From NCBI GenBank assembly GCA_934623455.1, contig CAKTVK010000033.1, positions 1 through 19,978 on the forward strand: 19,978 nt of DNA, read 5' to 3'. This DNA comes from an uncultured Eggerthellaceae bacterium. Lineage in GTDB: Bacteria > Actinomycetota > Coriobacteriia > Coriobacteriales > Eggerthellaceae. Below, in pieces: positions 6,973 to 13,831 of the stretch (the first letter of the stretch is position 1; every line of letters begins with the position of its first letter). The notes under the pieces are model-generated. The model worked only from the letters and a program-made list of their open reading frames with translations, did not search any database and was not told the origin of the DNA. The translations under genes and the position numbers were made by a program.

Positions 6973-9834
6973 ATGGCAAAGTTCTCTCTCACTCGCCGAG
7001 GTTTCTTGAAGACCGCCGGCGCGTGCGTTGCGGCATCGGCGGTAGCGGGTGCTGGAACGGCTACGGCCTTGGCAGAGACCTCGGAACCTGCTGCCCAGGA
7101 GGTGAAGCGCGTTCGTACTTGCTGTCGTGGTTGTGGCAAGATGGAATGCGGTGTCTGGGTTACGGTTGTTGATGGTCGCGCCGTCAAGATCGAAGGCGAC
7201 GAATCGGCCTTTGCATCGCAGGGCAACTGCTGCACGAAGTCTCAGGCATCGTTGCAGGCTTGCTACCATCCCGCGCGCTTGAAGCACCCCATGAAGCGCA
7301 CGAATCCCAAAGATGAAGGGGATCCCGGCTGGGTTCGCATTACTTGGGATGAAGTTTGGAAGACTCTGTCCGCCAAATTTGACGAGCTGAATGCAAAATA
7401 TGATGGCTCTAGCTTGTTTGGCATGGGCGGCACCTCTCGTATCTGGTCCATGGCACCTTATGGCGCCCTGGGTTCTGGTATGGGTGGATCAAACAACGCT
7501 TATACTCCCAACGAAGTTTGCAAGGGTCCCAGATGGCATGCAACGGGCGTTGTTTCAAGCAATGCGTTTAGCTTTATGTCTGTTGTTGACCGCCCCAAGG
7601 TTTACGTGCAGTGGGGTGGCGCTGGCGAGCTTTCCAACTACGACGACTCTTGCCGTACCGTTGTAGACACCGCTGCGCGCGCTACTACGTATATTTCCGT
7701 TGACCCCCGCAAGACCAATCTTGGTCACGATGCCGATATCTGGAATCCCGTGTTCCCCGGCACCGATGCTGTATTGGCTTTGTCGTGGGCGTATGTCATC
7801 ATCGAGAACAAGCTCTACGATGAGATATATGTAAAGAAATGGATGAACGCTCCCTTCCTGGTTGTTCCCGACATGGATCGTACGGACTGCGTTGTTAGCG
7901 GTGGCCGTGGTGGCGATACCGTTTACCACACGCGTATGCTGAAGGAATCTGACTTGAAGGAAGGCGGCAGCGATCGTCGCTTCATGATCTGGGACACCAT
8001 TGGTCAGCGTCTGACCTATCTGGATTCCACTACCGGTTGTTTCGAAGGCGAGAACTGGACTCCTTCTACTAAGGGTCGTCAAGCATCTCAGGACTTGCCC
8101 GCAGGCGTTGTGCAGGGCTTCGTGCCCGATGCCACCGGCTTTGGCGTTGAAGATGGTTTCGAAACCCCTATTGATCCTGCTTTGGATGGCGAGTACGAGG
8201 TCACTCTGAAGGACGGCTCCGTTCATAAGGCATATCCGGTTTGGAAGCTGTTCCGTGATTCGATTCAGCAGTATGAGCCTTCTTTGGCTGCGGAAATCTG
8301 CGGCGTTCCTGCCGATAAGATTATTGAAGCTGCAACCGCTTACGCAACTCGTGTGGATCCTTCTACTGGCTACGGCAACGGCGGCATTCAGTATATGCTT
8401 GCTGTCGAGCATGCGGGCAACTGCATTCAGAACTGCCGCTGCATCGATTTGCTGACCGCAATTACCGGCAACTACGACACCCCCGCAGGCATGCGCGGTC
8501 CTACCACCTTCAGCTTTGACGGCGAACTTGTTGGTGGCATGCCCGATATGTTTGGTACCACTCCTTCCTCTAAGCTGCAAAAGTTGGGCTACGATCGTTT
8601 CCCCTCTTGGAAGTACGCTGCGCCTGCGTGGTCTGACGCAGAGGCCCTGATGGATGCCGCTCACACTGGTGAGCCTTATCCCATCGTTGGTGGTTTCTGC
8701 ATGTCTGGCGACATGCTGTCCATGGGTAACTCCAACTGGAACTGGGAAGCTTTGAAAGGCCTGGAGTTCTGGGTTGTTGCTGACTTGTGGTTGACTCCCA
8801 CTGCCGGCGCAGCAGATATCGTTTTGCCCGTTTGGCACTGGCTTGAAGTCAATTCTCCGCGTAAGAGCCAAGGTTCATCAGGCGCTGCTGGCGCTACCTG
8901 TCGTGCCGTTGAACCCCCTGTCGATTGCAAATGGGACCCTGAAATCACCATTGGCCTGTACAAGTGCCGCGGCTATCAGTGGGCACCCGGTGAAACCGAT
9001 GACCAGAAGTGGCCCAACTGGGAAGGCGTTTGCGATTCCGTTTTGCGCGGCACTGGCAAGACTTGGAAGCAGTTCTCCGAAGACTTCCAGAAGAACGGCT
9101 GGATTGATTGCAAGAAGGAAAATCCTGACAACTGGGGTACCTATCGTCGTTTCCAGACGGGTGCTCTGAACAATGGCAAGCCTGGCTATCCAACGCCCAC
9201 CACGCGTCACGAGATTTGGTCCATCAAGTACGAATCCGTTGAGGAATACAACAACAACGAGTATACGATGCCCAACTTCATTGAGCCTCCCCAAAGTCGT
9301 AAGAGCCGTCCTGACCTGTATGAAAAGTATCCTTATACCATGACCACTGGTCGTCGTATTCCCGTGTACTTCCATTCTGAGCACCGTCAGCTTCCTTGGT
9401 GCCGTGAGCAGTGGACTTGCCCTCGCGTGGAAATCAACCCCAATATGGCCGCTCGTTTGGGTATTAAGCAGGGCGACTGGTGCTGGATTGAAAGCCCGCA
9501 TGGCAAGATTCGCCAAGTAGCCGACTTGTATTACGGCATTAAAGATGGCGTTATCAACTGCGAGCATCAGTGGTGGTTGCCCGAAATCGAGGCAGCAGGC
9601 CGCGGCTTCGAGCTTGTCGCTATCAACTGCCTGGTTGACCGCACCGCGCAAGATCCGCTGGTTGGATCTTCTAATCTGCGTGCTTACCCAGTGAACATCT
9701 ATAAAGCCACTCCTGAAAATTGCCCCAATGGCGTTGTTGTGCCCGTGGGATACGATGGCCAGGAAATGATTCACGATTCCAGTGATCCCCGTTTGAAGGA
9801 ATGGTTGCCTACCTATGAAGGGAGGGACGAATAA
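6973..9834 (+). CDS. Tat-exported molybdopterin oxidoreductase, catechol-dehydroxylase-like catalytic subunit
   Basis: A 953-residue DMSO-reductase-family protein. Residues 7-33 form a Tat signal (LTRRGFLKTAG then a hydrophobic Ala-rich core, cleavage probably near 34-36). An Fe-S site follows: C51, C54, C59 and C86 or C87 (CCRGCGKMEC...NCC). Bis-MGD-binding regions are seen at ITWDEVW (123-129), VYVQWGGAGELSNYDD (210-225), ISVDPRKTN (241-249) and the C-terminal TTGRRIPVYFHSEHRQLPW (791-809). C183, in NEVCKGPRW, sits where a Mo ligand would be expected; this is inference. The signature segments closely resemble Eggerthellaceae catechol dehydroxylases (Dadh/Hcdh/Cadh type) and pyrogallol hydroxytransferase relatives as I remember them. 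The substrate cannot be assigned; reductive dehydroxylation of a phenolic compound is the leading idea. The stop is 2 nt before the ATG of the ferredoxin subunit, so a three-gene operon is clear. Confidence 0.9.
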   Translation: MAKFSLTRRGFLKTAGACVAASAVAGAGTATALAETSEPAAQEVKRVRTCCRGCGKMECGVWVTVVDGRAVKIEGDESAFASQGNCCTKSQASLQACYHPARLKHPMKRTNPKDEGDPGWVRITWDEVWKTLSAKFDELNAKYDGSSLFGMGGTSRIWSMAPYGALGSGMGGSNNAYTPNEVCKGPRWHATGVVSSNAFSFMSVVDRPKVYVQWGGAGELSNYDDSCRTVVDTAARATTYISVDPRKTNLGHDADIWNPVFPGTDAVLALSWAYVIIENKLYDEIYVKKWMNAPFLVVPDMDRTDCVVSGGRGGDTVYHTRMLKESDLKEGGSDRRFMIWDTIGQRLTYLDSTTGCFEGENWTPSTKGRQASQDLPAGVVQGFVPDATGFGVEDGFETPIDPALDGEYEVTLKDGSVHKAYPVWKLFRDSIQQYEPSLAAEICGVPADKIIEAATAYATRVDPSTGYGNGGIQYMLAVEHAGNCIQNCRCIDLLTAITGNYDTPAGMRGPTTFSFDGELVGGMPDMFGTTPSSKLQKLGYDRFPSWKYAAPAWSDAEALMDAAHTGEPYPIVGGFCMSGDMLSMGNSNWNWEALKGLEFWVVADLWLTPTAGAADIVLPVWHWLEVNSPRKSQGSSGAAGATCRAVEPPVDCKWDPEITIGLYKCRGYQWAPGETDDQKWPNWEGVCDSVLRGTGKTWKQFSEDFQKNGWIDCKKENPDNWGTYRRFQTGALNNGKPGYPTPTTRHEIWSIKYESVEEYNNNEYTMPNFIEPPQSRKSRPDLYEKYPYTMTTGRRIPVYFHSEHRQLPWCREQWTCPRVEINPNMAARLGIKQGDWCWIESPHGKIRQVADLYYGIKDGVINCEHQWWLPEIEAAGRGFELVAINCLVDRTAQDPLVGSSNLRAYPVNIYKATPENCPNGVVVPVGYDGQEMIHDSSDPRLKEWLPTYEGRDE

Positions 9835-9836
9835 CC

Positions 9837-10499
9837 ATGAGTCGTTACGCTATCGTTACTGATTTGGACCGTTGCGTTGGCTGTTTGGCGTGCTCCGTTG
9901 CCTGCAAAGTGGTCAACGATGTCCCGATTGGTTCTTATTGGAACAAGGTGCTGCGCGTGGGTCCCAATCCCACTCCGGGTGGCTGCGGTGACTGGCCCGA
10001 AGTTGACTTGTACTTCCTGCCTTTGGGATGCCAGCATTGCGAAAACCCTGAGTGTGTGTCGGTGTGTCCCACAGGCGCTTCTCAGAAGATGGAAGATGGC
10101 ACGGTGCAAATTGACAAGTCCAAATGCATTGGCTGCCAGTTCTGCGTTATGGCTTGCCCCTACGGTGTTCGCTACTTGAACACCGATGAGCGCGTTGTTG
10201 AGAAATGCACCCTGTGCGCACAACAAACCGCCGAGGGCGCTTTGCCGCAGTGTGTTGCTCAATGCGGCGGTCGCGCACGCTTCTTTGGCGATCTGGATGA
10301 AGGCCTGGACTCCTTTGTTGGACCCATTAACCCTGGCTCTAGCGACGCTACTTACGACGAGATGCATGCAGCGCGTGTGAAGATGAACGATTTCATCAAC
10401 CCCTATACCGAGGACCAGGTGTACTCGCTTCCCGAGGTTGGAAACGGCCCGTCTTTCCGTTATATCCTGCGCAACATGGAATGGAAGGGAGTCAAATAA
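9837..10499 (+). CDS. DmsB/PhsB-like ferredoxin subunit with four [4Fe-4S] sites
   Basis: A 220-residue iron-sulfur subunit that carries electrons between the membrane anchor and the catalytic subunit. Four sites are complete: C13/16/19/23, C65/68/73/77 (CX2CX4CX3CP), C97/100/103/107 and C124/127/139/143 (CX2CX11CX3C), the standard DmsB/NrfC/PsrB pattern. No signal peptide is present; such subunits are co-exported with the Tat-bearing partner. The C-terminus (150-220) has no further clusters and probably packs on the catalytic and anchor subunits. An AGGGAGG site sits just inside the preceding gene, 2 nt separate the two reading frames, and its TAA overlaps the next ATG by one base. Confidence 0.93.
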   Translation: MSRYAIVTDLDRCVGCLACSVACKVVNDVPIGSYWNKVLRVGPNPTPGGCGDWPEVDLYFLPLGCQHCENPECVSVCPTGASQKMEDGTVQIDKSKCIGCQFCVMACPYGVRYLNTDERVVEKCTLCAQQTAEGALPQCVAQCGGRARFFGDLDEGLDSFVGPINPGSSDATYDEMHAARVKMNDFINPYTEDQVYSLPEVGNGPSFRYILRNMEWKGVK

Positions 10500-11380
10500 T
10501 GGAACTTCAATGGCCTTTGATTCTCTTTACCGTTTTCGTGGCTTGGTCTGCTGGTTTGTTCGGCGCTCAGTCCATCGCTGTCCTTAAGGGCGAGGGTCTG
10601 AAAGCCCAAGTGACTTCCGTTATCGCTTCGGCTGTTTTGCTGGTTATCGGCGGCATTGCCGTATTCATGCACTTGCAGCACTGGGAGCGTATCTTTAATG
10701 GCTTCGGTCATATCACTTCTGGCATTACTCAAGAATTGATTGCCATTGTGGTATTGGTGATTATCATGGTTATCTTTTTCATTCAGGCTCGCAAAGCTGA
10801 TGGGAAAGTGGCCAGCTGGGTGGCAATCGCCGGCATTGTGGTGCCCTTGGCGCTGATTTTCGTGATGGCTCATTCTTATATGATGCCTTCTCGTCCTGCG
10901 TGGGATAGCATTGCTTGGATTCTGGCTGTTTATGGTAGCGCCTTCATTTTGGGTCCGAGCACCTTTGTGGTAATCGTTAGCATGGTGGATAAAGATGATC
11001 CCTTGAAGACGGCCACCATGGTCGCTATGGTCGGTGCCATTGTTGGTGCTATCTTCACCGTGGTTTACCTGTTCTCCCTGCAAGGCGTTTCCAGTGAGTT
11101 CGCAACCGTAGGTTATTACTTTGATGTAACTCATCCCACCAACGAACTAATTGATCTTGCCGCCATTACCGGTGTATTTACCGGAGATAAGGCCTTCTTG
11201 ACCTGGGGCGGCGTTGTGATTATTGGTTGCGTGCTTCCTATTGTTTTTGCTGTCATGGGCAGGATGAAAGGTAACTGGAAAGTCTGGGGTGCCGCAACCG
11301 TTGTCTGCGGTCTGGTGGGCGCTATCTGCGTTCGCGTGCTGTTCTTCCAGATGGGTTATCTGTTCTTCATGTTCTTCTAA
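10499..11380 (+). CDS. DmsC-like membrane anchor subunit
   Basis: A 293-residue protein with eight predicted membrane segments: about residues 5-25, 38-58, 77-97, 104-126, 136-160, 172-195, 234-253 and 261-283. Size, topology and position after a DmsB-like gene fit the DmsC family of quinol-oxidising anchors. It has no Fe-S motif or haem-binding signature that I can see. It probably oxidises menaquinol and delivers electrons through the ferredoxin subunit. The start is ATG 10499, overlapping the TAA of the previous gene in TAATG, with AAGGGAG at 10485-10491. An in-frame ATG at 10481 lacks a better site and would overlap more. DmsC is favoured over NrfD because of overall pattern, but a NrfD-type relative is not excluded. 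Confidence 0.85.
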   Translation: MELQWPLILFTVFVAWSAGLFGAQSIAVLKGEGLKAQVTSVIASAVLLVIGGIAVFMHLQHWERIFNGFGHITSGITQELIAIVVLVIIMVIFFIQARKADGKVASWVAIAGIVVPLALIFVMAHSYMMPSRPAWDSIAWILAVYGSAFILGPSTFVVIVSMVDKDDPLKTATMVAMVGAIVGAIFTVVYLFSLQGVSSEFATVGYYFDVTHPTNELIDLAAITGVFTGDKAFLTWGGVVIIGCVLPIVFAVMGRMKGNWKVWGAATVVCGLVGAICVRVLFFQMGYLFFMFF

Positions 11381-11402
11381 GGGTTCTTTGCTTGCTTTGT
11401 TG

Positions 11403-11446
11403 GGCGCGCAGCCTGTTCCGTTGCGCGCCTGCGGGGAATTTTTTTT
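11403..11446 (+). terminator. terminator-like hairpin after the molybdoenzyme operon
   Basis: GGCGCGCA at 11403-11410 pairs with TGCGCGCC at 11422-11429 across an 11-nt loop. A run of eight T follows at 11439-11446, but 9 nt past the stem. It lies 22 nt after the anchor gene stop. The strong stem and T-run support termination; the spacer is longer than usual. Confidence 0.6.
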
Positions 11447-11595
11447 ACGCGACCACCGAGCAACGCGCTCGTATTAGTCGAAAGAACCGTTGAATGGGCC
11501 GCTTCTCTCCAGCCTGCTTACAATCTGCGGTAACCCGTTTGGCGGTTCGAAATTATTTGGCCTATGCTCCGCCTAAAGCAAATGGCCGAACTACC

Positions 11596-11632
11596 AGGGA
11601 CCCCGCAAATGCGAGGTCCCTGTTGTTTTTTT
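11596..11632 (+). terminator. intrinsic terminator
   Basis: AGGGACC at 11596-11602 pairs with GGTCCCT at 11615-11621, with CGC/GCG continuing inside around an AAAT loop after one mismatch. T7 at 11626-11632 follows within 4 nt, on the + strand. It is 215 nt after the last + gene and the most canonical terminator in the window, so it either backs up the first hairpin or ends a separate short transcript. Confidence 0.75.
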
Positions 11633-11663
11633 GTTGACAAAAGGTGGGGTAATTTGTCAACAA
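11631..11663. repeat. 11-bp perfect inverted repeat downstream of aroF
   Basis: TTGTTGACAAA at 11631-11641 and TTTGTCAACAA at 11653-11663 are exact inverted copies with an 11-nt spacer. The left arm overlaps the T-run of the preceding terminator. It lies 25 nt past the aroF stop, so on the minus strand it would form the first hairpin after aroF, without a U-run. It may stabilise or end that transcript, or be a protein-binding site. Confidence 0.5.
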
Positions 11664-11688
11664 GGGGCTCTTTGCCTGAAGTTTTGGA

Positions 11689-12717
11689 TTATGCCATATC
11701 GGCAAGTTCAAGGATAAGGCGCTCGGTCTTTTCCCAGCCCAGGCAGGGGTCGGTGATGGATTTGCCGTATACGCCATCGCCGATTTTCTGCGAGCCGTCT
11801 TCGATATATGATTCAATCATGAAGCCTTTGACCAGGCGTTTCAGCTCGGGATTGTAGGCGCGGCTCTGCATGACTTCCTTGGCAATGCGTATCTGCTCCA
11901 GCGGCTTTTTGCCCGAGTTTTCGTGGTTTGTGTCCACGATAACGGCGGGGTTTTCCAGACCCGACTTCTGATACAGCTCGTTGACCAGCATCAAGTCCTC
12001 GTAATGGTAGTTCGGCTGGCTCTGCTTGTGCTTGTTTGCGTAGCCGCGCAGAATGGCATGCGCCAGAGGATTGCCCTTGCTGGTGCATTCCCAGCCGCGG
12101 TAGATAAACGTATGGCTGTGCTGAGCTGCGGTGATGCTGTTCAGCATAACGGAGAAGTCGCCGCCGGTGGGGTTTTTCATGCCCACAGGAATATCCAGCG
12201 CGCTGGACGTCAGGCGATGGTCCTGGTTTTCCACCGAACGCGCGCCCACGGCAACGTAGCCCAGCAAATCGTCCAGATACTTGTAGTTGTCGCAGTACAG
12301 CATTTCATCGGCGCAGATGAAACCAGTTTCGGTGATAGCGCGCATGTGCAAATCGCGGATGGTCATGATGCCTTTGAGCATGTCGGGTTTGGCCTCGGGG
12401 TCGGGCTGATGCAGCATGCCTTTATAGCCCAGGCCTGTGGTGCGCGGCTTGTTCGTGTAGATGCGCGGAATGAAGTAGATCTTGTCGGATACTTTTTCCT
12501 CAAGCTTTGCCAGGCGGCTCAGGTAATCAAGCACGCTATCTTCGCGATCGGCCGAGCAAGGCCCAATGATAAGCAACAAGCGGTCGTCGTTGCCAGTGAA
12601 GATATTGGCAATTTCTTTGCTGCGGCGCGTGAATATCTCATCTACCAGGGACGTTGTGGGCTGCAACTTTTTTAGCTCTGCGGGAATTGTCAGTTTGCGG
12701 GTGAAGTCGGCATTCAT
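11689..12717 (-). CDS. aroF: 3-deoxy-7-phosphoheptulonate synthase, class I (DAHP synthase)
   Basis: A 342-residue enzyme condensing phosphoenolpyruvate with erythrose 4-phosphate, the entry step to the shikimate pathway. The class I (AroFGH) signatures are complete: IGPCS with C54 as metal ligand, RIYTNKPRTTGLGYKG (85-100) for substrate binding, GMKNPTGGD (179-187), VDTNHENSGK (261-270) with H265, GFMIES with E302, and TDPCLGW with D323. The length is close to the ~350 of the enterobacterial enzymes. ATG 12717 has AAAGGAG 5 nt upstream on the minus strand. It lies last in the minus-strand aromatic block but is separated from tyrA by 259 bp of structured DNA, so it may have its own promoter or be attenuated. 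Which amino acid inhibits it cannot be read from the sequence; the symbol denotes the family. Confidence 0.95.
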   Translation of the reverse strand: MNADFTRKLTIPAELKKLQPTTSLVDEIFTRRSKEIANIFTGNDDRLLLIIGPCSADREDSVLDYLSRLAKLEEKVSDKIYFIPRIYTNKPRTTGLGYKGMLHQPDPEAKPDMLKGIMTIRDLHMRAITETGFICADEMLYCDNYKYLDDLLGYVAVGARSVENQDHRLTSSALDIPVGMKNPTGGDFSVMLNSITAAQHSHTFIYRGWECTSKGNPLAHAILRGYANKHKQSQPNYHYEDLMLVNELYQKSGLENPAVIVDTNHENSGKKPLEQIRIAKEVMQSRAYNPELKRLVKGFMIESYIEDGSQKIGDGVYGKSITDPCLGWEKTERLILELADMA

Positions 12718-12739
12718 GAGTTCTCCTTTAGGGGGTATC

Positions 12740-12776
12740 GCTTTTCTGGGCGGATACTATGTCCTTCCAGAAAAGC
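12740..12776 (-). promoter_or_regulatory. aroF leader hairpin
   Basis: GCTTTTCTGG at 12740-12749 and CCAGAAAAGC at 12767-12776 are perfect 10-bp inverted repeats; GGA/TCC adds an inner stem in the 17-nt loop. On the minus strand the hairpin ends 10 nt before the AAAGGAG ribosome site of aroF. It could act as an operator or as a leader structure affecting translation or attenuation. No leader peptide rich in aromatic codons was recognised. Confidence 0.55.
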
Positions 12777-12805
12777 TCTTAACGTTGCTCAACAATCTAA
12801 AAAAC

Positions 12806-12882
12806 GGAATCGGTGGATGGATCGCGGAGTCAGTTCGCGCGGCGCGGATTCGAGCTGGCCTTCGTCCATCTGGAATCGGTGG
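12806..12882. repeat. 11-bp direct repeat flanking a palindromic segment
   Basis: GGAATCGGTGG occurs at 12806-12816 and again at 12872-12882. Between the copies, GATGGA and TCCATC plus CAGTTCG and CGAGCTG form nested, imperfect inverted pairs, so the segment can fold as a ~55-nt hairpin. It adjoins the larger palindrome that begins at 12875. Together they fill most of the tyrA-aroF gap. Confidence 0.5.
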
Positions 12883-12984
12883 CATTTCGGCTGAGGCGAT
12901 ACGCCTGTCGTGCGACCGAGTTGGCTGATTGTCCAACGAAGTGGAGCGCGAAAAGGCGTAGCGACCAGCCTAAATGTCACCGAT
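12875..12984. repeat. ~110-bp imperfect palindrome overlapping the tyrA stop
   Basis: The left end ATCGGTGGCATTTCGGCTG (12875-12893) matches the reverse complement of the right end (12966-12984) at 17 of 19 positions. Pairing continues inward (ATACGCCT near 12899-12906 with AGGCGTAG near 12954-12961) and closes on GTTGG/CCAAC (12920-12924 and 12933-12937). The tyrA stop codon at 12977-12979 lies inside the right arm. It may be a mobile palindromic element (REP/MITE-like) or a long terminator or mRNA-stabilising hairpin for the operon. Confidence 0.65.
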
Positions 12985-13831
12985 CGAACCAAGCGCGGCG
13001 TTCAGTGGACACTCTCATCGCCGCACGCATTCCTTCCACGTCATCGTTCGCCAGCATGTTGCGAAAGTCCTGGAACACGGAAATAAAGCGATCCATCTGC
13101 GCTAACAGTTCCTTCTTGTTCATCATGAACAGCTCGCTCCACATTTTGTCGTTGATGCGTGCAATGCGCGTTAGATCGCGAAACGAGTCGCCCGTGTAAT
13201 CCACCAGACTGTGGTCATCGCTGCATTCCATAAGCGACACAGCAATGATGTGCGTGAGCTGCGACACAAAACCAATCATCTCGTCGTGCTTTTCCGGTGA
13301 CAAAACGGCAATGTGATTGAAGCCTAAAATCATGCCTAAGCTGCGACACCACTCAATGGCTTCGGGCGTGTTTTTCTCCGTGGGCACCACAATGTAATTC
13401 GCATCGTGGAAGATGTGCTCGTCGCTATTCTGCACGCCGTACACTTCTTTGCCCGCCATGGGGTGCGCGGCAATGAACTCGACGTCGGGGCGCAGCATGT
13501 CCTGAATATCGTACACGATGCAGCTCTTTACGCCGGTGACGTCGGTGAGCATAGCGCCCGGCTTCAGGAATTGCTGGTACTGGGCAATCCATTCCTTGAA
13601 CACGGTGGGATACAGACCGAACACCACCACATCGGCGCGGGAAACCACATTAGGCTCAACGGTGGTGTATCCTTCGTCGATGATGCCGTTTTCCAGGGCG
13701 TAATCAATGGACTCCTGGTTGATGTCGATGGCCGCCACGTGAAAACCCAGGCGCTTAAGTGCCCGCGCGTAACTGCCGCCAATCAGGCCCAAGCCCACAA
13801 TGAGTATGCTTTCTTCACTAATCCACTTCAT
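12977..13831 (-). CDS. tyrA: prephenate dehydrogenase
   Basis: A 284-residue NAD(P)-dependent enzyme converting prephenate to 4-hydroxyphenylpyruvate for tyrosine. An N-terminal Rossmann motif GLGLIGGS spans 13-20, with an acidic residue (D36) at the end of the second strand, which favours NAD. HPMAG at 123-127 contains the expected catalytic His, and SFRDLTRIA at 216-224 belongs to the helical prephenate-binding domain. There is no chorismate mutase or ACT domain. The start is ATG 13831, with GGAGG 6 nt upstream, overlapping the end of aroA by 14 nt; an upstream TTG at 13855 lacks a comparable site. The last codons fall inside the palindrome at 12875-12984, so the C-terminus may have been changed by that element. 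An arogenate dehydrogenase activity cannot be excluded. Confidence 0.93.
   Translation of the reverse strand: MKWISEESILIVGLGLIGGSYARALKRLGFHVAAIDINQESIDYALENGIIDEGYTTVEPNVVSRADVVVFGLYPTVFKEWIAQYQQFLKPGAMLTDVTGVKSCIVYDIQDMLRPDVEFIAAHPMAGKEVYGVQNSDEHIFHDANYIVVPTEKNTPEAIEWCRSLGMILGFNHIAVLSPEKHDEMIGFVSQLTHIIAVSLMECSDDHSLVDYTGDSFRDLTRIARINDKMWSELFMMNKKELLAQMDRFISVFQDFRNMLANDDVEGMRAAMRVSTERRAWFDR

Larger units (their letters stand above)
11381..11688. other. 308-bp gap between convergent units, no coding gene seen
   Basis: This stretch separates the molybdoenzyme operon (+) from aroF (-). It holds two hairpins with T-runs (11403-11446 and 11596-11632), an 11-bp inverted repeat (11631-11663), and about 150 nt between the hairpins with no credible open frame. 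A -10-like TACAAT at 11519-11524 lies about 70 nt before the second terminator, so a short + strand RNA is possible but unproven. A GGTTCGAAA string near 11544 looks like a tRNA T-loop but no tRNA fold forms. Confidence 0.5.

Noticed and set aside
7555..8871. 438-codon open frame on the minus strand inside the molybdoenzyme gene
   Set aside because: It is antisense to a gene with clear family motifs and shows no recognisable domain; it arises from the codon use of the + strand gene.
11541..11560. tRNA-like T-loop string GGTTCGAAA
   Set aside because: The flanking bases do not form a T-stem, and no acceptor, D or anticodon arm could be assembled.
11923..12675. 250-codon + strand open frame opposite aroF
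   Set aside because: It is antisense to a DAHP synthase with all catalytic residues; no ribosome site or domain was found.
12718..12992. Short open frame on the minus strand in the tyrA-aroF gap
   Set aside because: It overlaps the palindromes and the tyrA end, and has no ribosome site or recognisable product.
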